DNA of 64,000 bases from Nansenia antarctica (GCA_963989245.1 OZ022345.1:35021722-35085721); one strand, 5' to 3'. Positions 47,091 through 58,553 are shown, numbered from the stretch's first letter. Notes: generated by a model from the letters alone, not told the origin. Numbers and translations are program-made.

Positions 47091-47457
47091 GTGACACGTT
47101 CTAATGCTTTGGTCCTAATGTCGGGATCCGATGTAATTATCAGACTTTTCTTTCAAAAAATTTGAAAATCGATGACACGTTGTTGTTAAGAATCAACGAC
47201 ACGTCGCTAGTTAACTGACACAGCTTGTTTTGTGAGCCTTCTAACAATGTAAAGTAGTGTTCTTTTTAGTTCTAGTTAACTAGGTAGCAGTGGGGATTAC
47301 CCACCCAATCCATTGCGTTGTTGCAGTATTTTGGCTTGACTAGCGAGTTTGTGTTGTGATTCTCAACAATGTTGAAACGTAGTTCGTGTTTCAAAATAAA
47401 AGTCTGAACATTTTGATTGGTTGCCGACATGCGGACCAAATGATCAGACTGTGTCAC
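47091..47457. mobile_element. MITE family A, copy 1
   Basis: Ends are inverted: GTGACACGTTCTAATGCTTT...and ...GATCAGACTGTGTCAC. About 367 bp, no coding sequence. A second copy is at 56488-56840. It is inserted just after the SINE head. Confidence 0.75.
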
Positions 47458-47565
47458 AAATGGCCTATAGTACTCCTCTAGTCAGGCGTTTGACCCTCCT
47501 TGCTGCTAGCAGGGACCAGAGTTGATTGTGCTTCGTTAATGTGTTTTTTGTCTCTTTCTGTCTGA

Positions 47566-47859
47566 ATTCGGTTGTTAAGTCGTGACGTGTTTCCGGGTCC
47601 AACGTTGGCTGAGGCACTCTCTTCGAAATGCCGGAGTAATAACAATAATTCATTATATTTGTATAGCGCTTTTCCGAGGCTCAAAGACGCTGACAATATG
47701 GGAAAAACAGGAAAGTGCTGTGTCCCTTGTTGTATGAATAGATCCGAGTTTAAAAACGATTGAACTGTCATTCTACCGCTTTAGTACACTGGTACTCTGG
47801 TGCAGGGAATTTTTAGTTTGGACCCGGAAATTGCTAAACGTCACATTTAACAACCGAAT
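47566..47859 (+). mobile_element. MITE with THAP-like N-terminus
   Basis: Terminal inverted repeats ATTCGGTTGTTAAG...TTTCCGGGTCCAA and TTGGACCCGGAAA...TTTAACAACCGAAT. Inside is a short frame from 47698 reading MGKTGKCCVPCCMNRSEF then a stop, resembling the start of a THAP zinc finger as found in P-type transposases. It also contains a fish repeat motif TTGTATAGCGCTTTTC. Probably a non-autonomous P-like element, at low certainty for the class. Confidence 0.5.
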
Positions 47860-48603
47860 ACGATCAATACGCACGGTGTAGAGGTGAGGAGGAATGTGGT
47901 ATGGACGTTTATTTTTGTCTAAATGAATGTGAAGGGAAAAACATACTTTAGATGGGAGTGGTTAAAGATACTTGTGTCCCTGCGCTCTTATTTTGAAACC
48001 GAGAGAGAATATCTCTCTCTGGAATGTAAGTCGCTTTGGATAAAAGCGTCAGCTTAATGTCATATATATACTGTGTTATGTGGATTATGTGGATTGGTGC
48101 ATTGGTGACAGTGTCAATTCAATAAATTCATTCCGTCTAGCTGTGCCAATATCCACGATATACCACGGCTTCTCGTTCCATAACGCTTTTATACAACTGT
48201 TTTTATACAACTATGGAACTATGTTTTATTGTGAGTGTATTCATCCGCTGAACAGTTGTTTATCGGTTGCTAAGCAATGCTAATAACGTAACTTTGATAA
48301 CGGTAATAATAATATACAAACGCTGAGTAATATGAAAAGATGTGTCAACATTCCATTTAGCCGTGCGTAATCGTATCATGGATATCGGCACGGCTGGAAC
48401 GCAAACTGACCAATAGAGACAATGGACCGGATCTATCCGTTGTATAATATGGGATACTACAATGTGATTCCACTACTTGTATTGTTGTTGTTATTGTACT
48501 GTTAGTTTTACATGCATTGGTCTGATGAAGCAGAGATCAGGGGTCATCTGTAACGTTCTTCTACGAATGGAGAAACACAGCATAAAGGGGGCGGCTAGAG
48601 GGC
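47860..48603. other. SINE tail and unassigned sequence
   Basis: 48025-48060 is the widespread fish SINE 3' motif (GTAAGTCGCTTTGGATAAAA...). The remainder shows no gene. Confidence 0.5.
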
Positions 48604-48774
48604 CGGCTGTGGCCCAGGAGGTAGAGCCGGCGTCTAATGATCGCAAGGTCGGCAGAACGGCGGTTCGAACCCTGGCTGGCCACGTGCCGACGAGTCCTTG
48701 GGCCAAGACATTGAACCCCAAAATTGCTCCCAATGAGCGGGGCTGGCGCCTTGCACGGTAGCTTGGCCGCCATT

Positions 48775-48818
<44 letters not shown>

Positions 48819-48889
48819 TGTGTGTGAACGAGAGGCCGTTGCAAAGCGCTTTGGAATAAGGCGCTATATATAAGCGCAGTCCATTTATA
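48604..48889 (+). mobile_element. Fish tRNA-SINE family B, copy 1
   Basis: Starts CGGCTGTGGCCCAGGAGGTA with A and B boxes (GGTTCGAACCC), body CCTTGGGCCAAGACATTGAA, a (TG)n at 48776-48826, and tail GGCGCTATATATAAGCGCAG. Two more copies are at 51039 and 52681. Confidence 0.85.
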
Positions 48890-49560
48890 AACACCGTGGC
48901 ACATCAAACGTGTGTGTTTGCCGACACACAGCACGTCCACTCTCCAAAAGGTGTGAACCCAGATGCCATCAGTAACGGTCAAGGACGCCGCTTCCACCTT
49001 CCACCTGAGCTCGCTGGCGGAGAGGCGGAAGAAAAGCATTGTTATTTTGTAAACATCCAGGGGGGGGTGGGGATGGGGTGGGGTGGGCTGGCGGGTGGGG
49101 GACGGTGGAGGGTAGAGGGGCCGCGGGGGGGGGGGGGGGGGGGTAGGCAGCAGTTTCCTGGCAGTTCTTCGTTCGTTCTTCTCGATCTTCTACTAAGGCG
49201 GAGGACTGAGGAGGACCGCAACGTCGTCGGTTGAGGAGGAGAGACTTCAACCGATGATCTTTAAGGTTAATTAGAAAAATTATCTCTTAGGAGAGGAGCT
49301 GGAAAACAAACGGAGGGAGATGGGAGCCGGGGCCGGGCCGGCTGCGAATGGAGACTCTCCTCTCCTCCTCCTGCTGGCGGACGAGTTAATCTATGGCAGG
49401 TCTGCTCCGGGTCCACCTGCGATCCGTCTCCGTCACTCCTCCTGACAGTCCCCACGGGCCGCGGCGAGGTTCCGCTCCGCCGCGCTGCCGCAGCGCTGTG
49501 ACTGGCCTGCTAATGGAAACAGAGGAGAGGCAGGACGGACCAGACTCCCGCAGACTCCAC
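48890..49560. promoter_or_regulatory. GC-rich region, possible CpG-island promoter
   Basis: G-rich runs (49060-49145, including 18 consecutive G) are followed by CpG-containing sequence to about 49540 with little repeat content. It could be a promoter for a gene lying to the right, but no transcript or first exon can be defined here. Confidence 0.25.
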
Positions 49561-49950
49561 ACGGGCCTCCTCCCTTCCTCTCACACAGGCCTCCTCCCTC
49601 CCTCCCTCCCCTCCCTCCCCTCGTCCTCTCACTCAGGCCTCCCCCCTCCCTCCCTCCCTCCCCTCCCTCCTCCTCTCACACAGTTCTCCTCCCTCCCTCC
49701 CTCCCCTCCCTCCTCCTCTCACACAGGCCTCCTTCCTCCCTCCCCTCCCTCCTCCTCCTCCTCTCACACAGGCCTCCTCCCTCCCTCCCTCCCTCCCCTC
49801 CCTCCCTCCCTCCCTCCCTCCCTCACTCGCTCACACATCTCGGCGGCTGCTCGCAGGATGCCGACTCAAATGGAGCAGAACTCCCCCCCCCCCCACCCCC
49901 CGTGACTGAGAGAGACAGAAAGAGGGGCAGGGAGGGGGGGGGGGGAGAGG
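49561..49950 (+). repeat. CCTCCCTC-rich low-complexity minisatellite
   Basis: Irregular repeats of CTCACACAGGCCTCCTCCCT with intervening CCTCCCT runs, then C and G homopolymers. An ORF across it is only the translated repeat. Confidence 0.9.
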
Positions 49951-50163
49951 AGAGAGGAGTACTCAGGCGGACAGACAATGATTCCTCTCATGTTTGAAAT
50001 TCGTAAGACGAACTAAAGGGAAACAGATAGGGTTGCAGTCGGTTGAGTTAGGAGGCTGCTGGCCCCCACTAGACTAGAGATATGAAAACCATATACAGGA
50101 ATGTGAGGGGTTTTAATCAAATGGAAAATAAGCCGTGTTTGTTGGGAATAACAATCCGTGACG

Positions 50164-50397
50164 TTAGAATTATAAGGTTCTATTTCCATTTTTGGTCAAA
50201 ATTTAGTTTTTTACATAATCTGAACCATTAGGTGTTTATTAATGCCTGTGTGGTGTTATTTTTAAAATGTTGAAGTATTTTAGTTAGTAATCAATAACAT
50301 ACAAAGGTTCCATCTCACAAAACATAATGGAATGTAAAAACTTTGACACTCAATATCTCTGAACTACCCTAAACGGAGATAGAACCTTTAATTCTAA
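50164..50397. mobile_element. MITE, 234 bp
   Basis: Ends are inverted: TTAGAATTATAAGGTTCTAT at left and ATAGAACCTTTAATTCTAA at right. No coding content. Confidence 0.7.
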
Positions 50398-51038
50398 GCT
50401 CGCGAATTTTCGAGAAAGAAAATAATAAGACCTAATGTTCCATGCATAAAGCGATTCAGATTATGATCTCCTCAAAGTGGTCAAAGTAACTTGATTAAGA
50501 GAGAAGTGTTATTCCCAAGGCCCACACGAAATGATATGTTGATCAGGTTCAGACGACTCCTCTTGTTCTGGCTCCGCGTGACCTTCCAGGTCCAGATCTG
50601 TGAGCCGTAACGCATCCGGGCTCCCTGACGTAAGTGGACATTATCCTGTAATCAAGCTGAACTATATCCAGACACACAAGACTAGGGGTCTTTTATTTAT
50701 GGGAACATCAGCGAACCTGCCACAGGTTAATTTGTGATCTATGCTGACATTCACAGAGAACGATTAAGAGAATGTGTCGGTGTGATTACCGCCTTCATCC
50801 ATCCGTCGCCGACTACGCCACTCAGGTGTCATGCAGGAGGAGGTGAAGCATAAGGTCAGGTTAGGTGGGCGTCAAGTAACGCAGTGTGTTCTCTATCAAC
50901 ACCCCCGCCGTAGAGACACATCCAGAAGAGATGTTTTTATTACACACAAGTGAAACTGAGATTGTTCAGTACTCCACTTATTACAGGAAACATTAAACTC
51001 AGTACAGTACTAACAGTACTATGAAGCTGTTACCTATT
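50398..51038. other. Unassigned non-coding sequence
   Basis: No gene or repeat recognised. Confidence 0.4.
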
Positions 51039-51313
51039 GCGGCTGTGGCGCAGGAGGTAGAGTCGCCATCTAATGATCACAAGGTTGGCAGATCAGCGGT
51101 TCGAGCCCTGGCTGGCCACATGTCGAAGTGTCCTACTCCTTGGGCAAGACACTGAACCCCAAAAATTGCTCCCAGTGAGCGGGCCGGCCGGCGCCTTGCA
51201 TGGCAGCTTGCTGCCATTGGTGTGTGAATGTGTGTGAGAATGGGTGAATGAGAGGCCGTTGTAAAGCGCTTTGGAGCAGCAAAAAAGGCGCTATATAAGT
51301 GCAGTCCATTTAC
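51039..51313 (+). mobile_element. SINE family B, copy 2
   Basis: GCGGCTGTGGCGCAGGAGGT...GGTTCGAGCCC...GGCGCTATATAAGTGCAG; full length without insertion, useful as the empty-site reference for copy 3. Confidence 0.87.
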
Positions 51314-51487
51314 CTGAGGCACTCGGTGGCGTAGCACATTAAGGCATCAGCCATGTAATCGCAGGGTCCCCGGTTAAATTCCTTCTGTCGACATGTCCTG
51401 CATGTCATCCCTCCTCTCTCTCATCCATCTTTCCTGTCAATCTCTACTGTCTCTATCCCAATAAAGCAGAAATGCCCTAAAAAAAAA
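51314..51487 (+). mobile_element. SINE family C (poly-A tailed)
   Basis: tRNA-like head (GGTGGCGTAGCAC...GGTTAAATTCC), CATGTCCTGCATGTCATCCC body, CAATAAAGCAGAAATGCCC, then A-run. It directly abuts SINE B copy 2. Confidence 0.75.
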
Positions 51488-51796
51488 TATTATAAGAAAG
51501 AAAGCTATTACCAAAGTCTTATGTGATGTAACAACACTAGAGGTTAATGTAGTAATTACAATGTTATTACACAGCTATAGAGTAACTTATGGTGTCGCCA
51601 ACCACAAGTGTCGCCAATGTTTCCAATCTTTCCACCCAACCTAATCCCTTTCTTCAAGAATTCACTCATCTACAGCAACTAATAATTCACACAAAATTCA
51701 CACCACCATCGTCAGCCAACACAAGCTTTTTTTCTGAAATGGTGATGAAACCATATGTCCGTCCGTCCCATCCCCCGCTGGCTAATGACAAGGTGT

Positions 51797-51839
<43 letters not shown>

Positions 51840-51896
51840 CACACACACACACGCATACACGCACACACACATACACGCACACACACACACACACAT

Positions 51897-51945
<49 letters not shown>

Positions 51946-51946
51946 A

Positions 51947-51987
<41 letters not shown>

Positions 51988-52020
51988 AACGCACCCACAC
52001 ACACACACACACACACACAC
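51797..52020 (+). repeat. (CA)n microsatellite
   Basis: About 220 bp of CA with occasional GC and TA interruptions; long Thr/His or Val/Cys ORFs here are artefacts. Confidence 0.98.
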
Positions 52021-52282
52021 AGCCTGCCTGTCACTGGACTGGTTAAAAATGACAGTGAGACACACGGCACACTGCAGTCATCTCTATGGTAATAAGACAA
52101 TTCAAGTCATTGATGATGTGTCTGTTGGTAAGTGGTGTTCATTTGTTACCTGCTAGTTAGATCACACGAGCGTTTCCCAGTTTGCATAGTTGTTGTTTTG
52201 TTTGTTTGTTCGATCTGAGAGTCATCATGTAAGCTTCCTTCACGGCTGTATGTGTGGGAGCTATTCTGTCACACTCTACATT

Positions 52283-52296
52283 TACACACACACACA

Positions 52297-52370
<74 letters not shown>
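52283..52370 (+). repeat. (CA)n microsatellite
   Basis: Second CA tract. Confidence 0.97.
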
Positions 52371-52371
<1 letters not shown>

Positions 52372-52454
52372 CAAGCCTGATCCAAGATCTCTGTTATGTG
52401 TGTGCTTTGATTTAACAACAATTTAATAACTGTTTACAAGACATTTATATTTTT

Positions 52455-52496
52455 GGCATTCAGCAGACGCCTTTATACAAAGCGACTTACAAGTAC
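52455..52496 (-). mobile_element. Fish SINE 3' tail fragment
   Basis: Reverse complement of the motif also at 48027 (minus strand GTAAGTCGCTTTGTATAAAG). Confidence 0.6.
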
Positions 52497-52680
52497 TTTT
52501 GTCTAAAGTAAGTGAATCATCTATCTGTCAGTCATCATAGGAAAAACAAATCTATGCCAGGAACGGGGGCCATTGGCAGTCACAATGCTAGAGAAAGGAA
52601 GGATTACTTTTTTATTATTATTATTATTTACAGTAGAGAAACTGTACATGGGAGTAGTGAGTATGAAGAGGTCTTTAGGG

Positions 52681-53128
52681 GGGCCTGTGGCACAGGAGGT
52701 AGAGCCGCTGTCTAATAATCACAAGGTTGGCAGATCAGCGGTTCGAGCCCCGGCTGGCCACATGTTGAAGTGTCCTTGGGCAAGACACTGAACCCCAAAT
52801 TGCTCCCATAGGGCTTTCACACCGGCAAAGAACCGTGCCGGTTCGCGTTTGGAAACCTCCGAACGTTGGCGCTGTCTGGCGAACGAGCCCGCGTTCATAC
52901 ACTTGGCTCGTTCGCCAGGCAGCGCCAACGTTCGGAGGTTTCCAAACGCGAACCGGCACGGTTCTTTGCCGGTGTGAAAGCCCTACCAGTGAGCGGGCCG
53001 GCGCCTTGCATGGTAGCTTGCCGCCATTGGTGTGTGAATGTGTGTGTGAATGGGTGAATGAGAGGCCGTTGTAAAGCGCTTTGGAGCAGCAAAAAAGGCG
53101 CTATATAAGTGCAGTCCATTTACCATTT
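52681..53128 (+). mobile_element. SINE family B, copy 3 (interrupted)
   Basis: Same head, body and tail as the other copies, split at CTCCCA/GTGAGCGG by a 177-bp foldback element. Confidence 0.87.
52809..52985. mobile_element. Foldback element, near-perfect hairpin
   Basis: Two ~81-bp arms starting TAGGGCTTTCACACCGGCAA are reverse complements with one mismatch seen (GCTGTCTGG against GCTGCCTGG), separated by a loop of about 15 bp. It is flanked by the 3-bp repeat CCA (52806-52808, 52986-52988), which fits a PIF/Harbinger-like 3-bp duplication. No coding content. Confidence 0.88.
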
Positions 53129-53390
53129 GGGAGGGACAGTTAAGGTAGCCTGAAGAGATGGGTCTTCAATCCACGGCAATAGGCCTGGATTAAACAGATC
53201 AGCCCCAATAGATTTGCTAGTGGCTGACTGACCTCCCATGGAGCATACAGTTCTAGAATACAGTACGATACGCTTGTTCACCATATGATACTTATACCAT
53301 GCCATACCATACTATGCGATGCAATATGAAATAATACTTAGTTGTCCATTAGTTTAGTTCCATACATATTTGTATAGTGACTGTACTTAT
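53129..53390. other. Unassigned non-coding sequence
   Basis: Nothing recognised. Confidence 0.4.
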
Positions 53391-53469
53391 ATATACACTC
53401 ACTTTATTATGAACACTATATTAATACTGGGTAGGGCCTCCCTTTTCTCTCAAAATAGCCTCAAACCTT

Positions 53470-56111
53470 GAATGAATGAATGAATGAATGAATGAATGAA
53501 TGAATGGACTTTATTGTCATTGCTACAGTACAGGTACCAAACAACGACATTTAGGAGGGGTGGCTCCCCTGGTGTTAGGAAAGGAAAAAAAAAAAACTTT
53601 TAGAAAAAGAATAAAATCACAAGAAGGTAAGGAGCTGGTTTACATAAATAAAGGCTATGTACACAATCCACTGTACTATACTGCACAGATAGTCAACTAG
53701 GGTTGTCATATTGCACAATAGTATTTTTTCACGTTATTTAAAGTGTCACAGTTTGCAGGCTTGAAATGTACATGTTTGTGCCTCAGCACTACACCTGATT
53801 TTTTCAGTCCAGCAGCTGCCATACAATCCGTCCAGACTGTCCAGGGCCCAGAACTTAGGTCTTTGCTGTGTTCAGGGCCTGGACGGCCCTGTGGTAGAAG
53901 CAGTTCTTCAGTCTGTTTGTCTTAGCGGCCGGGGTCCTGTACCTCCTTTTCGAGGGCAGCCTGATAAAGTGTACGTGCCCAGGGTGGGTCGGGTCCCTGG
54001 AGATCTTGGAGGCCTTCCTGAGACAGCGTGTGTTGTACAGCTCTTCCAGAGAGGGAAGGGGGGCGCCGGTGATCTTCTGTGCTGTTCTCACGACTCTCTG
54101 TAGCGCATTTCTCTCCGCTGTTGTGCAGCTGTAGAACCAGTTGCAGATGCCGTAGGTGAGGATGCTCTCCACTGCGCCGCGGTAGAAGGCCACCAGTATC
54201 TCCTGCTTGTTGTGTTCTTTCCTGAGGCATCTCAGGGTGTATAGCCGCTGTTGTGCCCTCTTGATGGTGCCTTTTGTGTTGTCCTTCCAGGTCAGGTCAT
54301 CCCGCATGTGATGTCCCAGGAATCGGAGGGTTGAGACTCTCTCCACGCTCTCTCCGTCGATGAGCAGGGGCTGGATCTCAGACTTTTTCCTCCTGAAGTC
54401 TACGATGAATTCCTGGGTCTTTGACTTGTTCAGCAGCAGGTTGTTAACCTTGCACAGCTTGCTCAGTTGCTCTACCTCATCCCTGTACGCCGCCTCCCCC
54501 CCCCCCCCCGAGATACATCCCACCACGGTGGTGTCGTCTGCAAACTTTACGATGTAGTTGCTGGGGTGGACGGGGGTGAAGTCGTGGGTGTAGAGGTTGT
54601 AGAGGATGGGGCTTAGCACGCAGCCCTGGGGGGACCCAGTGCTGAGGCTGAGGGCTGTGGAGGTGTGGGGGCCCACCCGCACCCTCTGGGGGCGGTCGGT
54701 CAGGAAGTCCTTGATCCACGCACATATAGAGTGTGATAGACCCAGGTCTAGTAGTTTGGTCACTAGCCTGTCTGGAAGGATGGTGTTGAAGGCGGAGCTG
54801 AAGTCCACGAAGAGCAGTCTCGCGTAGCTGTTTCCCCTCTCCAGGTGGGATAGAGTGGCGTGGAGAGTCGTCGCGATGGCGTCCTCTGTGGACCTGTGGG
54901 CTCTGTAGGCGAACTGGTATGGATCCAGGTTGGGCGGGAGGCGTGTGAGTATGTGGGCCCGGACTAGTTTCTCGAAGCACTTCATGATGATTGGTGTGAG
55001 TGCCACCGGGCGGTAGTCGTTTAGGCAGCTCACCGTGCTTTTCTTCGGGACTGGGATGATAGTTGAGGTTTTCAGGCAGGGTGGGACGGTGGCCTGGGAC
55101 AGGGACTGGTTAAAGATGTTGGTGAAAACCCCGGCCAGCTGGTCGGCGCAGTCTCTCAGCACCCGTCCCAGGACGCCATCCGGCCCCGAGGCTTTCCTGG
55201 GGTCCACCGCCTTCAGTACGCGTCTCACTTCATGCTCTGTGAGGGTGAGGCTGCTGAGAGCTGGAGAGAGTGGTGTTTGTGTTGCGGTTACCTCCGTTCG
55301 CCCCTCGTCGAACCGGGCGTAGAAGGTGTTCAGCTTTCCCGCCAGCAGGGGGTCGTCCTCTGCGGCTGTGAGCCTGTTGGCTCTGAAGTTTGTCATCTGC
55401 TGAACCCCCTGCCACATCCGCCTGGAGTCGTTGCTCAGGAGGCATTCCTCAATCTTCTCTCTGTGCTCTGCCTTGGCCGCTTTGATGCCGCGCTTTAGGT
55501 TGGCCCTGGTGGAGCTGTACAGCGGTGTGCTCTTCCCTGCGAAGAAGGCGTTGTCCCTCTCGTTGATCAGTTTTTGGACCTTCCCAGTCATCCATGGCTT
55601 CGTGTTGGGGTAGACCCGGACCCGTTTGTCCACGGTGACTGAGTTGGTGCAGTTCACTATGTGGTTCAGAACCGACGACGTGTACTGTTCCAGGTCCTCA
55701 TGCTCATATTCCTGCCATAGGGTGTCATTTAGGCAGATCTGCAGTGGAGCGGACCCTTCTGGCCAGGTTCTGACAGTCTTAGTGGTGATGGGAGCACTTT
55801 TCCCCATTGTAGTGTATGCAGGAATCAGGAGGATTGACACATGGTCAGACATGCCTAGATGAGCTAGCGGACTAGCCTTGTAAGCACGTTTGATGTTGGT
55901 GTATACCTTATCCAGTGTTTTTTCTCCTCTCGTTGCACATTTCACATGCTGATAGAACTTGGGTAGTACTGCCTTCAGGTCGACATGATTGAAGTCCCCT
56001 GCTATGATGTGAATAGCCTGTGGATCAGTGCTTTGTTGGCCACTGATGACTTCATATAGTCGCGCCAATGCTAGGCTGCTGTCTGCGCTAGGCGCTATAT
56101 ACACACATGTT
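53470..56111 (-). mobile_element. Rex1/CR1-like LINE, 5'-truncated
   Basis: Minus-strand element between two copies of AAACCTT (53463-53469 and 56112-56118). Its 3' end has GACAATAAAGT followed by (CATT)n on the minus strand. The stretch CGTTGTTTGGTACCTGTACT before it parallels the tail of the U2 chimeras in the snRNA array. Confidence 0.9.
53855..56111 (-). CDS. LINE ORF2: endonuclease end plus reverse transcriptase
   Basis: About 750 codons without a break. The N-terminus starts inside an APE-type endonuclease, retaining AGDFNHVD and MSDHVS but not its first motifs. Then a linker (TKPWMTGKVQKLINERDNAF), and RT with LNDYRPVALTPIIMKCFEKL, YQFAYRAHRSTEDAI, VDFSSAFNTI, SPQGCVLSPILYNLYTHDF, the catalytic FADDTT, and LRFLGHHMRDDLTW. 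It matches the teleost Rex1/CR1 type in my judgement. The protein is cut at the 5' end by incomplete reverse transcription and cannot start new insertions unaided. The ORF extends 26 bp into flanking DNA. Confidence 0.9.
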
Positions 56112-56487
56112 AAACCTTCATGGCATTGATTCCACAAGATGTTGAAAACATCCCTTTGAGATTCTGGTCCATGATGACATGATTGCGTTATGCAATTCCT
56201 GCAGATTGCACTTTCATCAAGCTGTGAATCTCCGTTCTACCACATCTCACAGGTGTTCTATGGACCTATCGCTAAGCCACGGCCCCTTTGAAAACTCAGA
56301 CAAACAAACAACGCTTCACTGACAGTGACTGACTGACCGACTGTGACTGAATGACATTCAATGACTTACAATGGCGGGAGTTGGCAAATTTATGATTTAT
56401 GTTTTACCACAGCAAGTAATAGACATGATTTTTTTAAAGATGACAGGTGTACAGATGTTCCTAATAAAGTGTCCATTGAGTGTATAT

Positions 56488-56840
56488 GTCACATGTTCTA
56501 ATGCTTTGGTCCTCATATCGAGATCCGATGTAATGATCTGAGTTTTCTTTCGAAAAATGTGAATACATTTCCGCGTTGTTGAAAATCATTGACACATCGC
56601 TAGTCAACTAACACAGCTTGTTTTGTGAGCCTGCTAACAATGTAAAGTAGTGTTATAGTTAACTAGGTAGCAATGGGGATTACTCACCGAATCCATTGCG
56701 TTGTACAGTATTTTGGCTTGACAAGCGAGCTTGTGTTGTGATTCTCAACAACGTTGAACTGTAGTTACGTGTTTCGAAAGACAAGTCCGAACATTTTGAT
56801 TGGTTGCCAATATGAGGACCAAAGCATTAGAACGTGTACA
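56488..56840. mobile_element. MITE family A, copy 2
   Basis: GTCACATGTTCTAATGCTTT at left and CCAAAGCATTAGAACGTGTA at right; interior aligns through TAACACAGCTTGTTTTGTGA and TTTGATTGGTTGCC with the copy at 47091. Confidence 0.8.
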
Positions 56841-56910
56841 CACATATACGCTGTCTTGCTGCACCTAACCCTTCCTCAGGATAGATGTGTATCCGCTTAA
56901 CGTAGGTTAA

Positions 56911-58111
56911 CACTAGAACAGCCACGGGTGGGGGTCATTTGACTATGTGAGTAAAAATAAATGTATATCTTTGCACTCGATCAAATTTCAGGACCCTCAT
57001 TTCCATGACTTTTTCTAGATATGTGCGTTCTACCACCCAGTATCCTTACATCACATCAGGATAAGCTAGTATAAAGCTATTATATAGTTTTTTCTGTGTA
57101 GGAGGCTAATTTACATGTGCGCCAACTAGTGGTATTTATTTCTAAGTAACAGCTTCCCATTGTAAAAGACCAGTGATGTGAATAACGGCGTTAAAATAAA
57201 CGGCGTTACTAACGGCGTTACTTTTTTCAGTAACGGGTAATCTAATTGATTACTATTTCCATCGTTATAACGCCGTTACCGTTACTGGTAATTCAATGCG
57301 GCGCGTTACTAGTTACTACTGAAGCTTCTCATTGTCATCCGACCTCAGTCACAGCTGGGAGGAGAGGGGCGAGACAACCGCGCAAGTGATCATGATTGGC
57401 TATGGTAGAGAAAATGTCATGGTAAGCCAACCATAGTTCAGTGTTGTGCGGATGTTTCTACACACAAACCACATGCGCGCACAGCATCACACACACACTC
57501 AAACTATCAGAGAGATAGCAAAGCAATGATATATATATTATATATAATAGATATTACACTGTAACTATCAGAGAAATACACGCAGCAATGGCGAGTCCCG
57601 AGTGTGAACGTGCCGTTTTCACGGTGGAAGTACAGGCACTATTTCAGTACTACTTTAAAAGCACTTCATATTGTTTAACTGTTAACTTTTGTAATGAAGA
57701 AAATACTTGAAGTACAATATGTCTACCAGTTGTGGTCTGTTGAAGTGCAATAAATATGAAAAGTTCCCTGCTGAAACCTGCTCAGAAAAAATCTATCTTC
57801 ACAAGAAGATCACATTTATCTTCTAATATGGCAGTGGGTAAGCTTTTCCTTGTCACATTTGGCTGACTGACCTTAACTTAGCCCGCTTCACCGTGGTAAA
57901 AAGTACCGCACTAGTTACTTTCCCTAGTAACTAGTTACTTTTATAATGAAGTAATTCAGTTACTAACTCAGTTACTTTTTGGGATAAGTAACTAGTAACT
58001 ATAACTAATTACTTTTTTAAAGTAACGTGCCCAACACTGTAAAAGACTATGGTCATTTGACCCCTTGAGGCGGCTCTTATAGTAGGTAAAATAGGCACGG
58101 CTGTTCTAGTG
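56911..58111. mobile_element. piggyBac-like MITE split by a hAT element
   Basis: Ends CACTAGAACAGCCACGG and CACGGCTGTTCTAGTG are inverted and flanked by TTAA on both sides (56907-56910, 58112-58115), the piggyBac signature. Its own sequence is only about 330 bp; the rest is the inserted hAT element. Confidence 0.8.
57171..58039. mobile_element. Non-autonomous hAT element
   Basis: Starts CAGTGATGTGAATAACG, ends AACGTGCCCAACACTG, flanked by the 8-bp duplication TAAAAGAC (57163-57170, 58040-58047). Subterminal TAACGGCGTTA and TAACTAGTTACT repeats are typical of these fish elements. No transposase seen. Confidence 0.85.
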
Positions 58112-58115
58112 TTAA

Positions 58116-58501
58116 CAAGGGTCATAAGACCACGGTCATGGGATATGTTAAGTGACTGTTTAAAAACTAAAGGGGCCAATCAGATGAAATCCTTGGGTGG
58201 TGTTTTATGACGAACATGAGTAGCCTACACGGAGCCCCGGTGTCGATGGTGATCCCACTTTTAGCATAAGACACAAGAGCAGGGCGTGAAATCGTGTCCC
58301 TTTTTCTAAAGAGTTACGATCGCTCACGTTGAGCGCGTGATAATAAATAGAGGGTGTGTCGCGCCTTTTTATCAGTCACTCCGTGACCCTCAACGTCATG
58401 ACCTCATCGTTAATATGGGAAGGCCAGATGATAGATATGAACATGGCCCAGTGGAGCCTCCCTGGGCTACAGCTGGCCTTGGACCGTACATCAGACCCCC
58501 C
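58116..58501. other. Unassigned non-coding sequence
   Basis: Nothing recognised. Confidence 0.4.
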
Positions 58502-58502
58502 C

Positions 58503-58553
<51 letters not shown>

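Larger units (their letters stand above)
53391..56486. mobile_element. Inverted-repeat DNA element hosting a LINE
   Basis: Outer ends TATACACTCACTTTATTA and CTAATAAAGTGTCCATTGAG are imperfect inverted repeats, a common fish DNA-transposon relic. The right half (56112-56486) continues the left half (53391-53469) once the LINE is removed; the AAACCTT target is duplicated. Confidence 0.7.

Noticed and set aside
47272..47457. Short ORFs inside the MITE
   Set aside because: No similarity and not kept in the second copy at 56488.
49393..49905. 170-codon Pro/Ser/Leu-rich ORF
   Set aside because: Most of it translates the CCTCCCT minisatellite; no splice or domain support.
51687..52100. Cys/Val or His/Thr repeat ORFs, also at 58376-59225
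   Set aside because: Translations of (CA)n microsatellites.
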